Positions 47,201-56,305 of a stretch of 64,000 bases of DNA are shown in pieces. Origin of the DNA: Ampullaceana balthica. Lineage: Eukaryota; Mollusca; Gastropoda; Lymnaeidae. The stretch is taken from assembly GCA_944989445.1 (NCBI GenBank), contig CALYLW010000018.1, positions 1,840,430-1,904,429 on the forward strand, in the 5' to 3' direction. The notes below the pieces were generated by a model, which searched no databases, was not told the DNA's origin, and worked only from the letters and a program-made list of their open reading frames with translations. The translations under genes and the position numbers were made by a program. Within the stretch, counting starts at the first letter, position 1, and each line of letters opens with the position of its first letter.

Positions 47201-47614
47201 AATTTAATTACTGTACATTCGATCTATCTGAAATTTTGCTCCAATGAATTGTCATCCAAGATTCTGTGGTGACATTTTGAGATTTCTAAGACCATGAAAA
47301 GTGGTTTAATTTTACGTTACAAGATTTGACGCATACACCATACAACATACGAACAGTGTGACTTAAATAAAATCGTGTAATAATAAATGGAGACCCACTT
47401 GTTGAAAATATTTGGTCAGCGGCAACGTGGACTGACCTGTACCACAGCAGACGTCAACAGCCAGCTGATGTCCAGCAGAACTGGAGGCGTTATGGTACGT
47501 CATGATCTTGTCGTAGATTTCCTGGGGGTATGGCGGTCTGTAGCTGGCATACTTGTTGGCGAAGTGCTCTCCCTTGTGGAGACTTTGGAGAAACTCTTCG
47601 GTTTCTGAGCACAT
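27569..47614 (-). CDS. SAM-dependent methyltransferase (Methyltransf_11-like), six-exon gene
   Basis: A class I methyltransferase, predicted to move a methyl group from S-adenosylmethionine to an unknown substrate, probably in the cytosol (no signal peptide or membrane segment seen). Exons on the minus strand: 47614-47399, 35686-35523, 31699-31591, 31197-31121, 29108-28977 and 27668-27569. They sum to 798 nt, giving 265 residues plus a TAG stop. Intron phases agree at every junction (0, 2, 0, 2, 2) and all introns are GT-AG. Motif I is VDVCCGTGQST at residues 53-63; the acidic residue after strand 2 is D77 in VVGVDIS; the motif II region is DLVTTGCSLHW at 112-122; LRPGG is at 136-140. The C-terminus carries the family-style FLVLGR strand. 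The length is normal for these roughly 270-residue proteins. An acceptor-like CTAACAG directly before the ATG suggests a 5' UTR intron. A possible AATAAA signal is at 27211-27206. The exons are my manual call; a small missed exon between 3 and 4 is possible. Confidence 0.85.
28977..29108 (-). CDS. Methyltransferase exon 5
   Basis: 132 nt after a TTTTAG acceptor. It encodes YEDLHMCANLNLDEYVGYLK through EHPDDDIIKRIQE. Reading straight on hits TAA three bases past the donor GTAATG. Ending the exon at that donor (phase 2) joins exon 6 in frame and restores the usual C-terminus, so it is taken as internal and not terminal. Confidence 0.84.
29438..30631. mobile_element. Non-autonomous hAT element in intron 4
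   Basis: Ends TAGGGCTGT and ACAGGCCTA (one mismatch) are flanked by the exact 8-bp duplication GTCAAGAA (29430-29437 and 30632-30639). Inside, GGTACCC..GGGTACC motifs form subterminal inverted repeats. About 110 bp near 29960-30060 match 31985-32100 in opposite orientation, so the two elements share an internal segment. No transposase. Confidence 0.85.
31121..31197 (-). CDS. Methyltransferase exon 4
   Basis: 77 nt encoding NYLTSRADIVFGRYKSLSFP and onward to VDMER, with donor GTGAGC. Two acceptor AGs are close together. The one at CTTCCAG is chosen because it keeps the phase set by exon 3. Using the other would add LFQ but needs a phase exon 3 does not supply, so a small missed exon or alternative junction remains possible here. 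Confidence 0.8.
31591..31699 (-). CDS. Methyltransferase exon 3
   Basis: 109 nt after a CTTTAG acceptor, ending at donor GTGGAG. The split codon joins exon 2 to give NKFHNEAKRILRPGGTYAAY. This is the helix plus L(K/R)PGG turn that follows the HW motif in this family. Confidence 0.88.
31888..33928 (+). mobile_element. hAT element with decayed BED-finger transposase, upstream of exon 3
   Basis: Left end CAACGGTGGCCAAACGGCGG and right end GGCCTGGTCACCCCTG are flanked by the exact 8-bp duplication GACTAGTG (31880-31887 and 33929-33936). Coding traces include a BED finger (CLICQTPL, then NLKRHHE at about 32330-32390), then FDSRYPLQSELIKSKLAGMC and KRPYSDGDFIQ near 32945-33130; both have stops. 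A family A element (32393-32931) splits the gene. The right end and its target duplication seeded the adjoining 48-bp array. Confidence 0.85.
32393..32931 (-). mobile_element. Family A element inserted in the hAT transposase
   Basis: Minus orientation: starts with the ACAAACCCGTAAAAAC tail and ends GAAGTTAATATAAGGGATTT. Complete, with the conserved GATCGATC core. Confidence 0.65.
33897..35096. repeat. 48-bp minisatellite, 25 units, built from a hAT end
   Basis: Each unit holds GCTCTCGGTTACTACGGGCC, then TGGTCACCCCTG (the terminal 32 bases of the hAT element), then the target duplication GACTAGTG, then TATGAATG. The array ends where single-copy flank resumes (TATGAAATAAGC). The period is 48 with only a few point variants (for example GATAC for GTTAC, CTAGG for CTCGG). 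48 is a multiple of three, which explains the long frames on both strands; no protein is claimed. Confidence 0.95.
35310..35490 (-). mobile_element. CR1/L2 LINE 3' end fossil beside exon 2
   Basis: Minus strand carries GAAGCGCCGTGAGCCCAGTT and GCGCTATACAAATTATCAAA, matching the 3' UTR of 22840-24125, with an ATT-type tail. Diverged, so old. Confidence 0.6.
35523..35686 (-). CDS. Methyltransferase exon 2
   Basis: 164 nt opening after a TCAG acceptor and ending at donor GTAATC (phase 2). It encodes VVGVDISEDQLS through to CSLHWVNIN: the strand-2 acidic residue (D77 of the full protein), the strand-4 region and the HW motif. A CR1/L2 LINE tail fossil sits within about 40 bases of its donor, in intron 2. 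Confidence 0.88.
35736..36253 (-). mobile_element. Family B element in intron 1, first of a head-to-tail pair
   Basis: Minus orientation, ends at ATATAAAGGATTTA and directly abuts the next copy. Contains (GGTC)n at 36184-36218. Confidence 0.7.
36254..36720 (-). mobile_element. Family B element, second of the pair, truncated
   Basis: Nearly identical to 35736-36253 (a handful of differences). It stops within the (GGTC)n microsatellite, where an inverted copy begins. Confidence 0.7.
36721..37112 (+). mobile_element. Family B element, inverted relative to its neighbours, left end missing
   Basis: Starts inside the body (TGAAATTTAGCAGGCAGTTT) and runs to a normal right end with hairpin and ACGGGTTGTTTTTATT. 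With 36254-36720 it forms a fold-back pair fused at the microsatellite. Confidence 0.65.
37115..37312 (-). mobile_element. Partial Helitron relic
   Basis: The complement matches the left part of the units at 44456-45845 (AATTTGCAATTGTCA, AGAAAGCAGGGAAAACCAAA, CAAAAGGTGTGCAAATTAAA). Confidence 0.5.
37379..41455. repeat. 55-bp satellite, about 74 units, in methyltransferase intron 1
   Basis: Unit: TTATATGTGTACTAATATAT, ATTTAGAGATAGTGTGTACC, GTGTTCATTTATCAT. Very homogeneous. Variants are patterned: a shorter GAGAATATG(T)ACCGTG form flanks two normal units at about 38180-38345 and again at about 39660-39825; GATATTGTGTACAGTG forms a run of consecutive units from about 40317 to 41160; indels and short units cluster at the right edge. 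Confidence 0.95.
41456..42190. other. Intron 1 sequence, no feature seen
   Basis: AT-rich DNA with poly-T and A-rich runs. No credible coding or repeat structure. A short family-B-like GTGGTGTCTGCGGCCGACCG directly precedes the next feature. Confidence 0.4.
42195..42382 (+). mobile_element. LINE 3' end fossil with GATAA-repeat tail
   Basis: Reads WNGLPEESRKTNTLSTFKSL then IKMQD and stop, the usual C-terminus of a LINE reverse transcriptase, followed by a short 3' UTR (GGACGCAATAATCTTCTGTA, GAAGGAGCGTCTG) and (GATAA)n. This 3' UTR is the same as the SINE tail at 3708. Confidence 0.75.
42600..42891 (-). pseudogene. C-terminal zinc-finger end of another LINE
   Basis: Minus strand encodes CKSCGKDCHSRIGLLSHTRK, a C2H2-like finger found at the end of some animal endonuclease/RT proteins, and then TIVSRDGRIP with the CTCGAGACGGAAGGATACCG 3' signature. 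No RT upstream, so strongly 5'-truncated. Confidence 0.55.
42969..43925 (+). mobile_element. Helitron-like relics with GGGGGCCGGGGGCCC repeats
   Basis: Two starts resembling Helitron 5' ends (TCTATACATATAAGACGCAT at 42972 and TATACATATAAGACGTATTT at 43617), each followed by TTGTTG.. and ACTCAAG..CCAGACAACCAAATAA. The repeat unit at 20996-22838 appears here inverted (near 43128, 43302, 43595 and 43767). Confidence 0.45.
43925..44070 (+). pseudogene. Helitron Pif1-type helicase C-terminal fragment
   Basis: Reads GIDLQTSCFSDRPLYVACSR then VGKDKNLFVHTRNGTAKM. The YVACSRVG..NLFV block is the last conserved helicase motif (motif VI region) of Helitron Rep-helicase proteins and Pif1 relatives. Only about 45 codons remain. 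It shows that an autonomous Helitron lineage inserted here. Confidence 0.75.
44169..44233. repeat. (TA)n microsatellite
   Basis: About 60 bp of near-pure TA dinucleotide following a CTAG, the usual Helitron target context. Confidence 0.9.
44234..44455 (+). mobile_element. Helitron, internally deleted, unit 1 of a tandem row
   Basis: Ends with hairpin CCGTCA-TTTT-TGACGG, GTGTACA and CTAG at 44452-44455, followed by T. It lacks the middle section found in the next three units. Confidence 0.7.
44456..44930 (+). mobile_element. Helitron, tandem unit 2
   Basis: Starts in TATATATA..ACTATATAATTTGC just after the previous CTAG. It includes the palindromic GGCGC..GTAGGCGCC motif and ends with the TGACGG hairpin and CTAG at 44927-44930. 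Confidence 0.75.
44931..45386 (+). mobile_element. Helitron, tandem unit 3
   Basis: Head to tail with unit 2; hairpin CCGTCATTTTTGACGG and CTAG at 45383-45386. Confidence 0.75.
45387..45845 (+). mobile_element. Helitron, tandem unit 4
   Basis: Head to tail with unit 3; ends CTAG at 45842-45845. Very close in sequence to unit 3, pointing to recent amplification. Confidence 0.75.
46185..46729 (-). mobile_element. Family A element with an empty site in copy 1
   Basis: Complete minus-strand element between AAAATTAT and ACTCTTTAATATTATCG. Copy 1 has no insertion at about 90-105. This fixes the element ends as AAATCCCTTATG.. and ..TTTGTTTTATTT within a few bases. No target duplication is evident. 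Confidence 0.75.
47399..47614 (-). CDS. Methyltransferase exon 1
   Basis: 72 codons from ATG at 47614 to FQQ, followed by the donor GTGGGT. It holds the N-terminal segment and the glycine-rich SAM-binding motif I (CCGTGQST, with Cys where many homologues have Gly). It ends in phase 0, which fits exon 2. It lies in segmental duplication copy 2 and differs from the copy at 768-983 at five of 216 positions. Confidence 0.85.
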
Positions 47615-47943
47615 CTGTTAGATAACACTAATTTCAGTTTGAATACCCAGATCTCCTACTATCTTGTTTAGGGATTTATGTATTTCTGAAATTATTTCTC
47701 ACGAGTGTAATCTGCTGTTTGTGTTATATTTTAATTTGTTGAAGACAGTAGTTGATTTCGAATATATTTTTTTTCTTATTTATTTTTTTCTTCTTTTCTT
47801 GTAAGTCCCATAACCGATGGTCATAGGGGGTCCTAATGTTTCCATTAGAACTTACTAGGGGCTTAGTAAACCTTGGTGAGTTCCCCATCTCCCTTCCAGG
47901 TAAGCAGATGACTTTCTTAGCGTAAGTCATTCATCATTTTTTA

Positions 47944-48958
47944 AATCCCTTATATTAACTTCACCGCCGTCTCTCTCTGTCTCTCTGTCTGTCGTTCGTC
48001 GTCGGGCGGATTGTAGACATAAATAAATAAAACAAACCCGTAAAAACAAAGTTTTTGACTATAAATTCCTTATATATGAGACATAACTAACAGTATTGAT
48101 TATTTTCAAACATTTACAGACTGAATCTGTCTTAACTCAAGGGGGGGGAGGGGTGGGTGGGAGGGGGAGAGGGGAAAAGTCTGTTCACCGATTCGCTTGA
48201 CCGAGCTCAGAGTGACACGTAAAATGTAAACAAAATCGCCCCGTCGCTTCGTTGGGTCGCCTCAATGCGTCAGCTCAAACTTTCACGTGGCAAAAAAACA
48301 ATAACAAACCGTGAATTTAAATTACATACCTCATATAAGGATAAACTAAAAATGCATTAATTTAATTACGGTACGTTCGATCGATCTGAAATTTTGATAC
48401 AATGCATTGTTAGGTCAGACGGGTCCGTGTGCCAAATTTCAGTTCGATCGGATCATGGGAAGTGGGTCATTTTTGACTTCTGTTTTTCCGCCCGCCCAAG
48501 ACAGAGATGATGAGACGGCCGCGAAGTTAATATAAGGGATTTAAAAATGGCCCACTTCCCGTAATGCAATTGTGTTGAAATTTGGGACATAGACTTGTGT
48601 CACCTAACAATGTATCGTATGAGAATGTCAGATCGATCGAACGTACCGTAATTAAATTAATGCATTTTAGTTTATACAACGTATGTAATTATATTTCACA
48701 GTTATTTTTTTTTCACGTGACAGTTCAGTTCGCGCGTTGACGCCACATCATCGATGTACCTGCGTGCTTTTGTTTACATTTTACGTGTCACGCTGAGCTC
48801 GGTCCAGCGATCGGTGACCAGACCTCCTCCGTGGAATTAAGACCGATTCAGTCTGTAAATGTTTGTCGCGTTTGTACATAATCAATACTGTTATTTATAT
48901 CTCGTATATAAGGGATTTATTGTCAAAAACTTTGTTTTTACGGTTAAATTTTATTTAC
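47944..48958 (+). mobile_element. Family A element split by a second one
   Basis: Left part 47944-48021 (AAATCCCTTATATTAACTTC and (GTCT)n). Right part 48542-48958 resumes with GGCCCACTTCCCGTAATGC and ends at a normal hairpin and tail. Confidence 0.65.
48022..48541 (-). mobile_element. Family A element nested in another family A element
   Basis: Minus-strand copy with the full ACAAACCCGTAAAAAC to AATATAAGGGATTT span, sitting inside the plus-strand copy 47944-48958. Confidence 0.65.
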
Positions 48959-48969
48959 CTCTATTTTTT

Positions 48970-49054
48970 AAATCCCTCATATTAACTTCACCGCCGTCTC
49001 TCTCTGTCTGTCGTTCGTCGTCGGGCGGGCGGAAAAACCAAAGTAAAAAATGTT
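48970..49054 (+). mobile_element. Family A left-end fragment
   Basis: AAATCCCTCATATTAACTTC, CT-rich repeat and GGGCGGGCGGAAAAACC. Breaks off at 49050, where a different repeat begins. Confidence 0.6.
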
Positions 49055-51139
49055 GAGTGTAAGATTTATTTACCTTATGTGCTTACATACTACAAGAGAG
49101 TGTTTAGGATCGATTGCTCTATAAACTGACATTAAGGAAAGGTGTATTGAAAGTAAACGCTCAGGGATTTTAAATACGAAAATGGAATATGTATAGGAGT
49201 TATATACACTGGTGTAAGAGTGAGGCTAATAAGCGGAATAGTTATTTTTATAAAGAGGGGCAACTTTGTGAACTATTTGAAGGGTGCTTTTCATTTGTAG
49301 GGGCAGGAGTTAATAATATGACCGAACCCTGGGTGGCAGCAACACTATTTCTTAGCCACTGATAATGTACTTTTTGAAAAGCTTAAGCTAAACCAACGGA
49401 GTAAATTGTAAGCCCAAACCTTGCGACTCAACGTGTGTCTTTTAAAGAAATAAACTATATTCCCAAACCTCTCTACCCTAGGCATCAATATTCACATAAG
49501 TATTATATAGCTCAATAAAAACATATCAAATTTGTCCTGAATAAACCTCATGCATAATCTGTAAGGGAATGGATGTTGTGGATAAATGGGAATGATAAAG
49601 CTTGCCTTAATAAACAAACAAAAAAATAATTAAAATATTTTTTTTTAAAATTGTGGAATATTGGTTTAGAATAATGCCATGGCATGGTATGTGCTTCGGT
49701 TAATAACTGTAGAGCTGTCTATTGGTGTAAGTGTGTGTGTGATTATTTGTATGTCTGCTAATGTTGCGCCTCTAACAAGACTACCAGGATTAATCATCTT
49801 AAACCATTCATATTTGTTTCAATTTACGTCTTGACAGTGATTTCTTTATTGAAATATATTATCGGTTTTAGTATCAGAAAAAAAATTATATTGCAAGCTG
49901 GTATGATTTTTTGATAAATCAGTCAACTTTATGCAGGCAAATAACAACATTAAAAACCCTAAAATTAAAATTATAAATAGAAAATGGATTGAGAACGGTA
50001 TTTGATACATGAAGAAAGTGATTGGTAAAGAAAACAATGAAAGTTTTTGTTAGGTTGGAGATTTATTTACCTCAGGTTCTTAAATAGTGTAGGTAATTTA
50101 TTTTCAACGATTTGCCATAAACTGTCCCAAAGTAATATATTATGAAAAAAAAAGGTTCGCTACTGTTAGAGACGAAAATGGATTATATATAGTGGTTATA
50201 TGCACTGGCGTAAGAGTGTAGCTAATAAATGAAACAGATTTCTTTATATTGAGTGTTAACTTTCTGACTTTTGAAAGGTAATTTTCATTGTTGGGGGCAG
50301 GACTCAATAATATCCTGGGTGGCATAAACACTATATCTTAGTAACTGTTAAATACTTTTTGCATAACTTAAAATAAACCATCAGGGTAAATTTTAAGACC
50401 AAACCGTGCGATTCAAAGTGTTTCTATAAGTCTTAGATATAAATACAAAGAAAAATAATCCTTTTATTTTAGCGGAACAAGTATCAGCCAATTTAGTGCT
50501 TTGTTACTATTAGAAAAAAGAGCGGGAAGCCATTATAAATGACATAAATTTATTAGAAGTTAAATCTCTCAGCATTTTTTAAAAAAGCAACATTATTTAT
50601 GTTATTATTCATGTGAAAAGAAAATGCGTCTTTTAAACAAATAAACATTATTATCCACCCTCCCCAGGCCTCAATATTCACATAAATATTATCTGGCTCG
50701 AAGAATTATTCTATTCGTCTTGATCTAATTTCATGCTTAGACTATAAAATGTAATGGGTGTTTTTGGAGATCTATTTCCTAGAACCAAAGGAATCATGTG
50801 GAAAGATATTGTTTTCATTTTATGAGTCATGTGAAAAGAAATTAAGCCTTGCCCGTTAGAGTTTTGTAACTGTTAAGGACCTTTGCTATTCTGGTAGAAT
50901 AAATAGAGAAAAGCAAGCGTTATTAAAGCAGAAATACCAAAATTGATGGGTAATATTTAAATTCATCATTTTCTCGACACAGACATCGTGATTTTTATAA
51001 AGAAGGGGTTTGATTTATCACTACCCTAATTTCATTATTCATTTACACTCATTTTGAAGGGGAACTAGGTGACCCAAAACCAAATAAAGTTATTTTTTAA
51101 TTGTGCTTACCCCGTAGCGTCGCACGGGCATTTCGCTCG
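49055..51139 (+). mobile_element. Candidate Helitron with an internal direct duplication
   Basis: Ends with hairpin CCCGT-AGCGTCGC-ACGGG, seven bases and CTCG (51136-51139), then T, the same geometry as the CTAG-ended Helitrons here. About 600 bp around 49065-49640 recurs, diverged, at 50055-50700. Absent from copy 1. The 5' end is not clear and the CTCG terminus departs from consensus. Confidence 0.4.
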
Positions 51140-51386
51140 TAAATAAATATAAAGCAAATTTTTTTAATCCTCGATCATAAGACCGAGTATGACAAGTTTT
51201 ATTTAGACTGAAATGAAAAGCAAAATAAAAAATGTTATTTTTTACCTTAAAATTTCTACCAATATAATTTCAAATTTTAAACAGAGTGTATGCAATGAAA
51301 CTGATTTAATTTGTTGGTGCTCCAGGCAGTCTGAGTTGTCTCACTACCAGAAACGTAGTTCACCGCCAGTTTTAATACTGTCTGGC

Positions 51387-51594
51387 AGTGGCGTCCCCAG
51401 TGTTAGTTTCACCCGTTGCTCATGGTGTCGTCCCCTCATGACTTAGCCCATGGATCTCCTATGAGTTTGCCCCTGCCAAATAACGAGAACATTCATAATT
51501 ATATATTTAATTTTTGGTGTCACCCCTTGCATGGTGTCACCCGGTGCAGTCCTAAACCCATGCAGCCCCCTGCTGACGCCTCTGCTTTCTCCCA
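51387..51594 (+). mobile_element. MITE, copy 2 equivalent of 4409-4602
   Basis: Same CAGTGGCGTCCCCAG left end and GACGCCTCTG right end at the homologous position in copy 2. Confidence 0.45.
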
Positions 51595-52176
51595 AACCTA
51601 CAAGAAGTGGATGTGTGTATTGTTCTCACTCCTCCGCACGCAAACTTCTTACATCATCAAGATTTAGGAAGTATTATCGTTGGCTAAAATCTTATTGTGG
51701 TACATGGTGGGTTTTTTTTCTTTCTCGGAAAAAAATCCTTTAACATCATATTTAACTTGAAGTGTTTCTTTGAAATATTTAGTGTTTTTTTCTCGATTAG
51801 CTCCAATAAAAAGGAGGAAACCAATTGGTTGTAACAGGACCACACACATATGGTTATTAATTGTATGTGTATAAATTCTAGTTAAAGGGCATTTATCAGT
51901 ACCTCAGTGTTTAAAGATATATTTAAATATTTCATATAAAAGGGGGGATAATATGGCTCACCTGAAACAAACGAAATGTAATGTAAGGCGGAAAACACGA
52001 TTATCTTTGATCGGTATCATGATTGATTAGTGTGCTTAGCTTCCTCAAGATGGAATACAAAATACACAAACAAATTTGATTCCTCAAGATGCCTCGAACC
52101 ATCTGGAATGTTAAAAGGAAAAATATAATACATGAATTAGAGTTGTTATAGTCATAGTAAGTCAAGTATATATATT

Positions 52177-52560
52177 AGGGCTGGTAACGATTTACAATTT
52201 TTACAGATTGATTAATCTGTAAAAATTAATCGATTAATCGACTAATTAATTATTAATTTTAAAAACATGTACCTGAAAACCTCAAGGGAAATAACAAAAA
52301 CATGTAATAGATTTTTGTTTGTTTTAATGAGTTATTTCCTCTGTCATTTGTCGTCATGTTTGTTTACGTTTTTCACGTCTAAATAAATTTATTATGATAC
52401 GCGGGAAAAGTTTGTTGGTTAAAAAAATATTATTATTAATTATTAATTATTTATTAATAATTTTTTTTTAAATTTAGAAATATTTTCTAAAAGATTAATT
52501 GAATATTTATCGATTAAAATAATTGTAATTTATTACATTTTTAACGATTAATCGAGAAAT
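52177..52560. mobile_element. AT-rich MITE-like repeat, copy 2 equivalent of 5184-5575
   Basis: TAGGGCTGGTAACGATTTAC start and ATCGATTAATCG palindromes at the homologous position. Confidence 0.4.
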
Positions 52561-53254
52561 TAATACATACATATACATATTTTTGAACGTAAAAATTATG
52601 ACTCATGATGACACAATGATGAAATATGTTAAATTTCTACAATAACCACTTGAGTTGAATACACAATTGGAGCGAACATGTTTTTTTTTCAAAGGCTTTC
52701 AATAAAAATTATTTTACAGTAAAGTTTTACCGTTGGTTAGATCTAAATGATACACACTTATTTATAATTACAGCTTAGTTTTATTTATTCTAATTTGTAA
52801 CTAAATATTTCTAAATAATTTTTTTTTAGTTTTCAAATGATAATGAATTTAGTTAACCTATTTTATTGACAAGAAGGTAATTACTGTTGTTATGATAAAC
52901 ATTGAAGATACGGATGTAATCAGTCTTTTAAAAAAATACAAGAAATCTATACGAATTTCTCTGCAGAGCAGTTGGCCTCGATGGTCCGTATTAGGTTGTC
53001 TGTGATCGCATGTCCAAGTTTAACCTCAGCAGTAGATAAGTGGGCAACACTGACTTAATGAATAGACGGCTGGACCTATCTCGTTGCTATGCAAGGCGCG
53101 ATATAAGTTGGCCCACTATTAAAGAAGATTTCGTTCAGGACAAATTTTGATTTTTTGCGAAAAAATGATTTGAATCTTACAAGGACTATTGCCATTCTGG
53201 CGTAATGAATATCTTGGTGATTAATTAGTATTATTAAATCATACATTTCATTTA

Positions 53255-53465
53255 AAAAGATTTTTTTATCTTATCTTATCTTGTCTTATCTGTTTCAGAC
53301 GCTCCTTCTATACAGAAGATTATTGCGTCCTACGCTTATCTATGGTTTGTGTCTAGTCCTGCATTCTTATTAGAGTTTTAAATGTTGATAAAGGGTTGGT
53401 TTTCCCGGTTTCTTCAGACAACAAATTGCACGCCCGAATTCCGGACGGGAAAACCAGAATTTGTA
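53255..53465 (-). mobile_element. LINE 3' end fossil, uninterrupted in copy 2
   Basis: Minus strand: CNLLSEETGKTNPLSTFKTL then IRMQD and stop, 3' UTR with GGACGCAATAATCTTCTG, and a (GATAA)n-like tail. This is the empty site for the retrotransposon at 7448-11728. Confidence 0.75.
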
Positions 53466-54063
53466 TGTGTTTGTTCTTGCATATGAAATAAGCAAGGTAT
53501 TTTTATCCTTATGTCTATCTGTGGGCTGTATTAATGTATCTGTATGTTATATTTCTAAATTAGAATTAATTGCTTTATGTATTATTACTACTTTACTCTT
53601 GGTTATTCTATCCTCTAGTGTTTTTAGCTTAAACCTCATAAGTAAATTTATGTACTTCAAGAACCTACTTTCAGCACTTCCTTAAATTTTTTGTTTCATG
53701 CTTATTTCAATCATGTATACCAGGGGAGAGCTAAGTGCGGCCCTCGGGCCACATGCGTCTCACCACAGAGATTTTTGTGGCCAGCAATGAAATTCTGAGA
53801 TTAGCTTCATGTCCGCGACGGAAGTTCATCGCATTTTTTCCATTTAGTGGCTACGTCAATACGCAAGCGTTGGAATGTAAATATGCAATTTTTCGAATGA
53901 TCAGATTTATTTTATTTGCATTTTTTATATTTAATAATTTTTTTTTCTGCAACAGTCAAATTGAAAACTACCAAATTAACTTGGGTCAGAACTTTAACCT
54001 GCTGCTTGCTGGGAGATTTTCGAGCTGCTTGACGTGATCTAAAATAAAATTCGATAAATGTAA

Positions 54064-54484
54064 CATAGCCGACTTCACTGATGTCATATCCGGCTCCACT
54101 GATGTCATAGTCGACTCCACTGATGTCATATCTGACTCCACTTATGTCAAAGTCGACTCCACTGATGTCATATCCGACTCCACTGATGTCATAGTCAACT
54201 CCACTGATGTCAAATCCGACTCCACTGATTTCATGGTCGACTCCACTGATGTCATATCCGACTCCACTGGTGTCAAATCTGACTCCACTGATGTCATAGC
54301 CGACTCCACTGATGTCATAGCCAACTCCACTGATGTCATATCCGACTCCAATGATGTCATAGTCAACTCCACTGATGTCAAATCCGACTCCACTGATGTC
54401 ATAGCCGACTCCACTGATGTCATAGCCGACTCCACTGATGTCATAGCCGACTCCACTGATGTCATAAACGACTACAGTGATGTC
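54064..54484. repeat. 21-bp minisatellite, 20 units (copy 2)
   Basis: Homologous to 16001-16841 but half as long and more diverged between units (GTCGACTCC, AATCCGACT and CATATCCGAC variants). It retains the same flanks (ATAAATGTAAC left, AATGTACATT right). Confidence 0.93.
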
Positions 54485-55429
54485 AATGTACATTATTATA
54501 CTTTCTATTTTCCAACTGACAGACTGAAGACTACGCTGAGCAAGCTTATTTTTAGACACCACCATTACGACATGCAGAGATACAACTTCCTGCTTAATGT
54601 CAACCATCGTGTCCTTGAAATGGGTCGGCGAGCATAAACATTTTTGTGCGCCTATGCAAAAATGACCTGAATCTGCACATTTCAAATGTACTGGGTCAAA
54701 TTTTTACCTTTACAGGTCACACCCTCCAGTGTCAACCAGTGTTAGTGCCATGGGAGATAAAAAGCAATTTTTTTTCTTTGGAACTTTTGGTGCGACCGTC
54801 CTCATAGCGCGCTGAGTCCGAGCCAGTGAAATGGGACTGAATTTGCTCTCCTTTTCATAAGATGTACACTGAGAGTGGGCGTGTGTGTGTGGGAGGGGAT
54901 ATTATTTATTATTATTGAAAGAATTTTTAAATTAAAAAAAAATCTTTTTCAAACTGTACTGTAAGGTAAAAGTTGTGTAAACTACTTTTTGACATTAAAC
55001 ATAAGCGAGAACTGTTCATTATTTAGTAGATTAAATCGAACAAGTTAGATGTTGAAAATAATAAACATTTTGTTGGTCAACAGATTAAATCATAAACAAT
55101 ATGTTTCCAACAACATTTGGCGGTGTTTTTTTTTGTGGTCTTGAATGGCTCTCTGCACGACTTACTTCAAATTATAATTTTGGCGTGATTTTGTGTGTGT
55201 TTTCAAATCGGTTCTAACACCATATTTCCATATGAATAGTTTGAAGAAAATTGTCTTTATATGGGTTCTTGGATTAGACGGTTATTCCCCTTTTTTATTT
55301 TTTATTTTTTTTCTTTGCCTGTCATTATTTATTTCTTTAAATACTTTGTATCTTTTTACGCAGTCACCGATATTGGACAACTTAGAAATGACACAATTCA
55401 GTGCGTTAACATACAAAAATATACCCCAA

Positions 55430-56305
55430 AAAAACGTTTAAAAAAGTTTTTGACAATAAATCCTTTATTTACGAGACATAACTGAAAGTATGTTCATTAT
55501 AATACGCAGCGCAAGACAAACCAAAAATCCAAAATTGTAGTTATGTCTCATATATAAAGGAAGTATAGTAATTAAAAAAAACTACTACAGTCTGTCGGAT
55601 AAATTTTAGCTCGATTTGATCACGGGAAAATGGTTAAAAAAACATGTTTAAAATAGTGCGCACCGCAGACAGACTAGCAATTACTAGCAAATTTATTTCC
55701 AGTTCGGGAATATATTTTTAAAAATTATCGTCAATATAATACGCACCGCACTGCGCGACAGGAAAGTATTAAAAAGGTTGTTCAATATAGTACGCACCGC
55801 GACACTCTAGCACACAAATTAACATGCTACATATAGATAAATAGAGATAATCTAAAAATTCATTAATTTAATTATAGTACAGTCCATCGATGTGAAATTT
55901 TGATAGATCATTCTGATTGTTGGCACAAGTCTGCCTGCAAAATTTCAGCTCGCTAGCATACAAGGAAGGGCGTTAAAAATCGATCCATTGTTTTTTTCGG
56001 CAAACTATCAAGGAAGGCATCAAGCAGACGCCACGAGTTAATATAAAGTTAATGTACAAATTTGACACTAGAAGGTAACTGGCCTGTCGGCTGTGTGGCC
56101 ACCCGGAGGAGACGGTGGCCCACGTGCTCGAAGAGTGCCCCGGGATTTGGAAGGAGAAGTAACGGTACCTGCAGAGGAGTACCTCTATGGCGATGCCCGC
56201 CTTATGAGGCTCGCATGCGATAAATTGAACCGGGTCCTAAGAGCCTAGCGGGAGCGGCTCGACCCAAAAGAGAATGTAGATTCAATAGTTAATATAAAGG
56301 ATTTA
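55430..56305 (-). mobile_element. Diverged family B element interrupted by a retrotransposon stub
   Basis: Minus orientation with AAGTTTTTGACAATAAATCC, GCGCACCGC motifs and CACGAGTTAATATAAAG. It resumes after the insertion with TATAAAGGATTTA. Its part to 55545 is shared with copy 1. Confidence 0.55.
56049..56286 (+). pseudogene. 5'-truncated 3' end of a retrotransposon related to 7448-11728
   Basis: Encodes ACRLCGHPEETVAHVLEECP and, after a frame change at a TAA, VPAEEYLYGDARLMRLACDK to NRVLRA and stop. This parallels CRLCGMAEETVAHLLTRC and VEEYLHGDALMLRLAVG in the full element. It ends GAGAATGTAGATTCAAT. Flanked by AGTTAATATAAAG at 56036-56048 and 56287-56299. Confidence 0.85.

Larger units (their letters stand above)
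46083..55545 (+). repeat. Segmental duplication, copy 2
   Basis: Direct copy of 1-19320, supplying the empty sites for four insertions in copy 1. It has its own insertion of a family-A element at 46185-46729 and a different set of family-A elements plus a Helitron-like block between 47944 and 51139. Confidence 0.85.
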
